Shown here: in pieces, positions 13,437 through 14,248 of the stretch
How the letters are laid out: every line of letters begins with the position of its first letter
Position numbering within the stretch: the stretch's first letter is position 1
Made by a program: the position numbers and the translations under genes
The notes under the pieces: generated by a model
Databases searched by the model: none
What the model was told of the DNA's origin: nothing
What the model saw: only the letters and a program-made list of their open reading frames with translations
NCBI GenBank assembly: GCA_029907285.1
Contig: JARYMD010000065.1
Coordinates: 1 to 14,248 of the forward strand
Direction of reading: 5' to 3'
From: Verrucomicrobiota bacterium
Lineage (GTDB): Bacteria; Verrucomicrobiota; Verrucomicrobiia; Limisphaerales; J093
DNA length: 14,248 nt

Positions 13437-14018
13437 ATGGACGAACAGCGCGCAATCGAGTTGTGTGTGAAACACCGGGACCCGGTGGGTTTCGAGTTCC
13501 TTGTGCAGAAGTATCGGCGGGAGGCTTACCGGCATGCCTTTGCGCTTCTGGGGAACGCCGAAGACGCCCTTGATGCCTGTCAGGACGCTTTTGCGAAAGC
13601 GTTTGCTGCCATTCCGAGGCTGAGCGGCCTGCCGCAGTTTTACCCGTGGTTTTACTGCATTTTGCGCAATCGCTGTTTCAACCTGATTGCCCGGCGACAG
13701 ACATCCGATCGTTACCGCGCCATGGAGCAGCAGAACTCAGCCCGGGAAACCGACACGGCGACACCAGCGCAGATTATGGAACAGAGTGAAGACAGACAGC
13801 GGGTGTGGGACGCAATGGCATCGCTCACGCCCGAGCACCGCGAAATCCTCGCCATGAAATACGTTTGCGGACACAGTTACGATGAAATCTCTCGCACGCT
13901 CCGCATCCCGCGCGGGACGGTGATGAGCAGGCTTTACCATGCAAGGATGGCGTTCCGCGAGGCTTTTCTGAAACTCGACGAAGCGCCGAATGCCAAACCA
14001 GAGGAGAAGAGCTTATGA
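13437..14018 (+). CDS. ECF-type RNA polymerase sigma factor
   Basis: The 193-aa protein has only sigma regions 2 and 4, as in extracytoplasmic-function sigma factors that switch on a stress or surface regulon. Region 2 covers about 18-88: FEFLVQKYRREAYRHAFALLGN, then AEDALDACQDAFAKAF (core-binding and -10 recognition) and FYPWFYCILRNRCFNLIARR. A polar linker at 89-120 leads to region 4 at about 123-178, LTPEHREILAMKYVCGHSYDEISRTLRIPRGTVMSRLYHAR (in pieces), a helix-turn-helix for the -35 element. The start at ATG 13437 gives a standard N terminus; its ribosome binding site is weak. The stop overlaps the anti-sigma start as ATGA, the classic layout of a sigma/anti-sigma pair. Target promoters and inducing signal are unknown. 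Confidence 0.94.
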   Translation: MDEQRAIELCVKHRDPVGFEFLVQKYRREAYRHAFALLGNAEDALDACQDAFAKAFAAIPRLSGLPQFYPWFYCILRNRCFNLIARRQTSDRYRAMEQQNSARETDTATPAQIMEQSEDRQRVWDAMASLTPEHREILAMKYVCGHSYDEISRTLRIPRGTVMSRLYHARMAFREAFLKLDEAPNAKPEEKSL

Positions 14019-14248
14019 ACAATTGTGAATCCTACAAAGGGCTGATTGTGGGGTTGCTGGACGGCGAACTGACCCCCGAGGAAACAGTCCGCATCAACGA
14101 ACACCTCGCGCGATGCGCGGTGTGCAGGAGTGAATACGAGCAATTGCGTGAAACGACCGGCAAGCTCGCTGCGATTTCTTTCAAAGAGCCCGAAGACGCC
14201 GTGCTCGATCAGGTCTGGAAAAGCCCTTACAGCAGGTTTGCCAGAAAC
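14015..14248 (+). CDS. Anti-sigma factor with N-terminal zinc-binding domain (partial, cut by window edge)
   Basis: The 78 residues visible begin MNNCESYKGLIVGLLDGELT and contain HLARCAVC (H30, C34, C37), the HxxxCxxC motif of zinc-binding anti-sigma domains. With C4 upstream it has a full potential set of zinc ligands. Such proteins hold their cognate ECF sigma inactive until a signal, often envelope or redox stress, releases it. The ATG overlaps the sigma gene stop by 4 bp. The window ends before any membrane helix could appear, so whether it is soluble or membrane-anchored cannot be said. Confidence 0.9.
   Translation, partial: MNNCESYKGLIVGLLDGELTPEETVRINEHLARCAVCRSEYEQLRETTGKLAAISFKEPEDAVLDQVWKSPYSRFARN

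Noticed and set aside
13258..13455. 66-residue N-terminal extension of the mutarotase
   Set aside because: It would hide a good signal peptide at ATG 13257 and overlap the divergent sigma gene start.
1..14248. tRNA, rRNA, CRISPR array, insertion sequence or attachment-site repeats
   Set aside because: Looked for by eye on both strands; no tRNA-like cloverleaf, repeated spacer structure, transposase or flanking direct repeats around the A-B-C cassette were seen.

Overview
The window reads as an ordinary chromosomal segment of a free-living Gram-negative bacterium, most likely a verrucomicrobial lineage (Limisphaerales/Pedosphaera-like). This placement is inferred from protein flavour and from the gene order hit-phoH-ybeY-DUF502-recO-smc together with a sodium/sugar symporter and an exported mutarotase. 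No rRNA or other phylogenetic marker is present to prove it. G+C is moderately high in the housekeeping genes, for example about 68% in one counted ftsH line (8401-8460). It is lower between the hit and ftsH blocks: 43-48% in three counted 60-base lines within 5641-6000.

Region 1 (1-5620, minus strand) is a compact, probably co-transcribed block read in the order HIT hydrolase, phoH, ybeY, DUF502 membrane protein, recO, smc. hit and phoH are 10 bp apart, phoH/ybeY and ybeY/DUF502 overlap, DUF502/recO overlap by 4 bp, and smc follows after 137 bp and runs off the left edge. The block joins rRNA/RNA maturation (YbeY and its usual partner PhoH) to recombinational repair and chromosome organisation (RecO, SMC).

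Region 2 (5621-7510, plus strand) is the unusual part. About 380 bp of lower-GC non-coding DNA is followed by three overlapping small genes transcribed against both neighbours. Gene A is a 159-codon unknown with one in-frame amber codon. Gene B is a 145-aa unknown whose N terminus looks like a ribbon-helix-helix DNA-binding fold. Gene C is a roughly 207-aa HNH-nuclease-like protein. Tight coupling, opposite orientation and a nuclease-like last gene make this cassette the best candidate for an undescribed nuclease, toxin-antitoxin-like or defence module. It may be decaying.

Region 3 (7577-13257, minus strand) holds ftsH (membrane AAA protease) with a perfect 8-bp inverted repeat in its leader. 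Upstream of it is a two-gene sugar-uptake unit: an exported aldose 1-epimerase (mutarotase) followed by a vSGLT-type Na+/sugar symporter with an unusually large extracytoplasmic loop.

Region 4 (13437-14248, plus strand), divergent from the mutarotase, is an ECF-type sigma factor overlapping by 4 bp a zinc-finger (HxxxCxxC) anti-sigma factor that is cut by the right edge. No tRNA, rRNA, CRISPR array, insertion sequence or attachment site was recognised.
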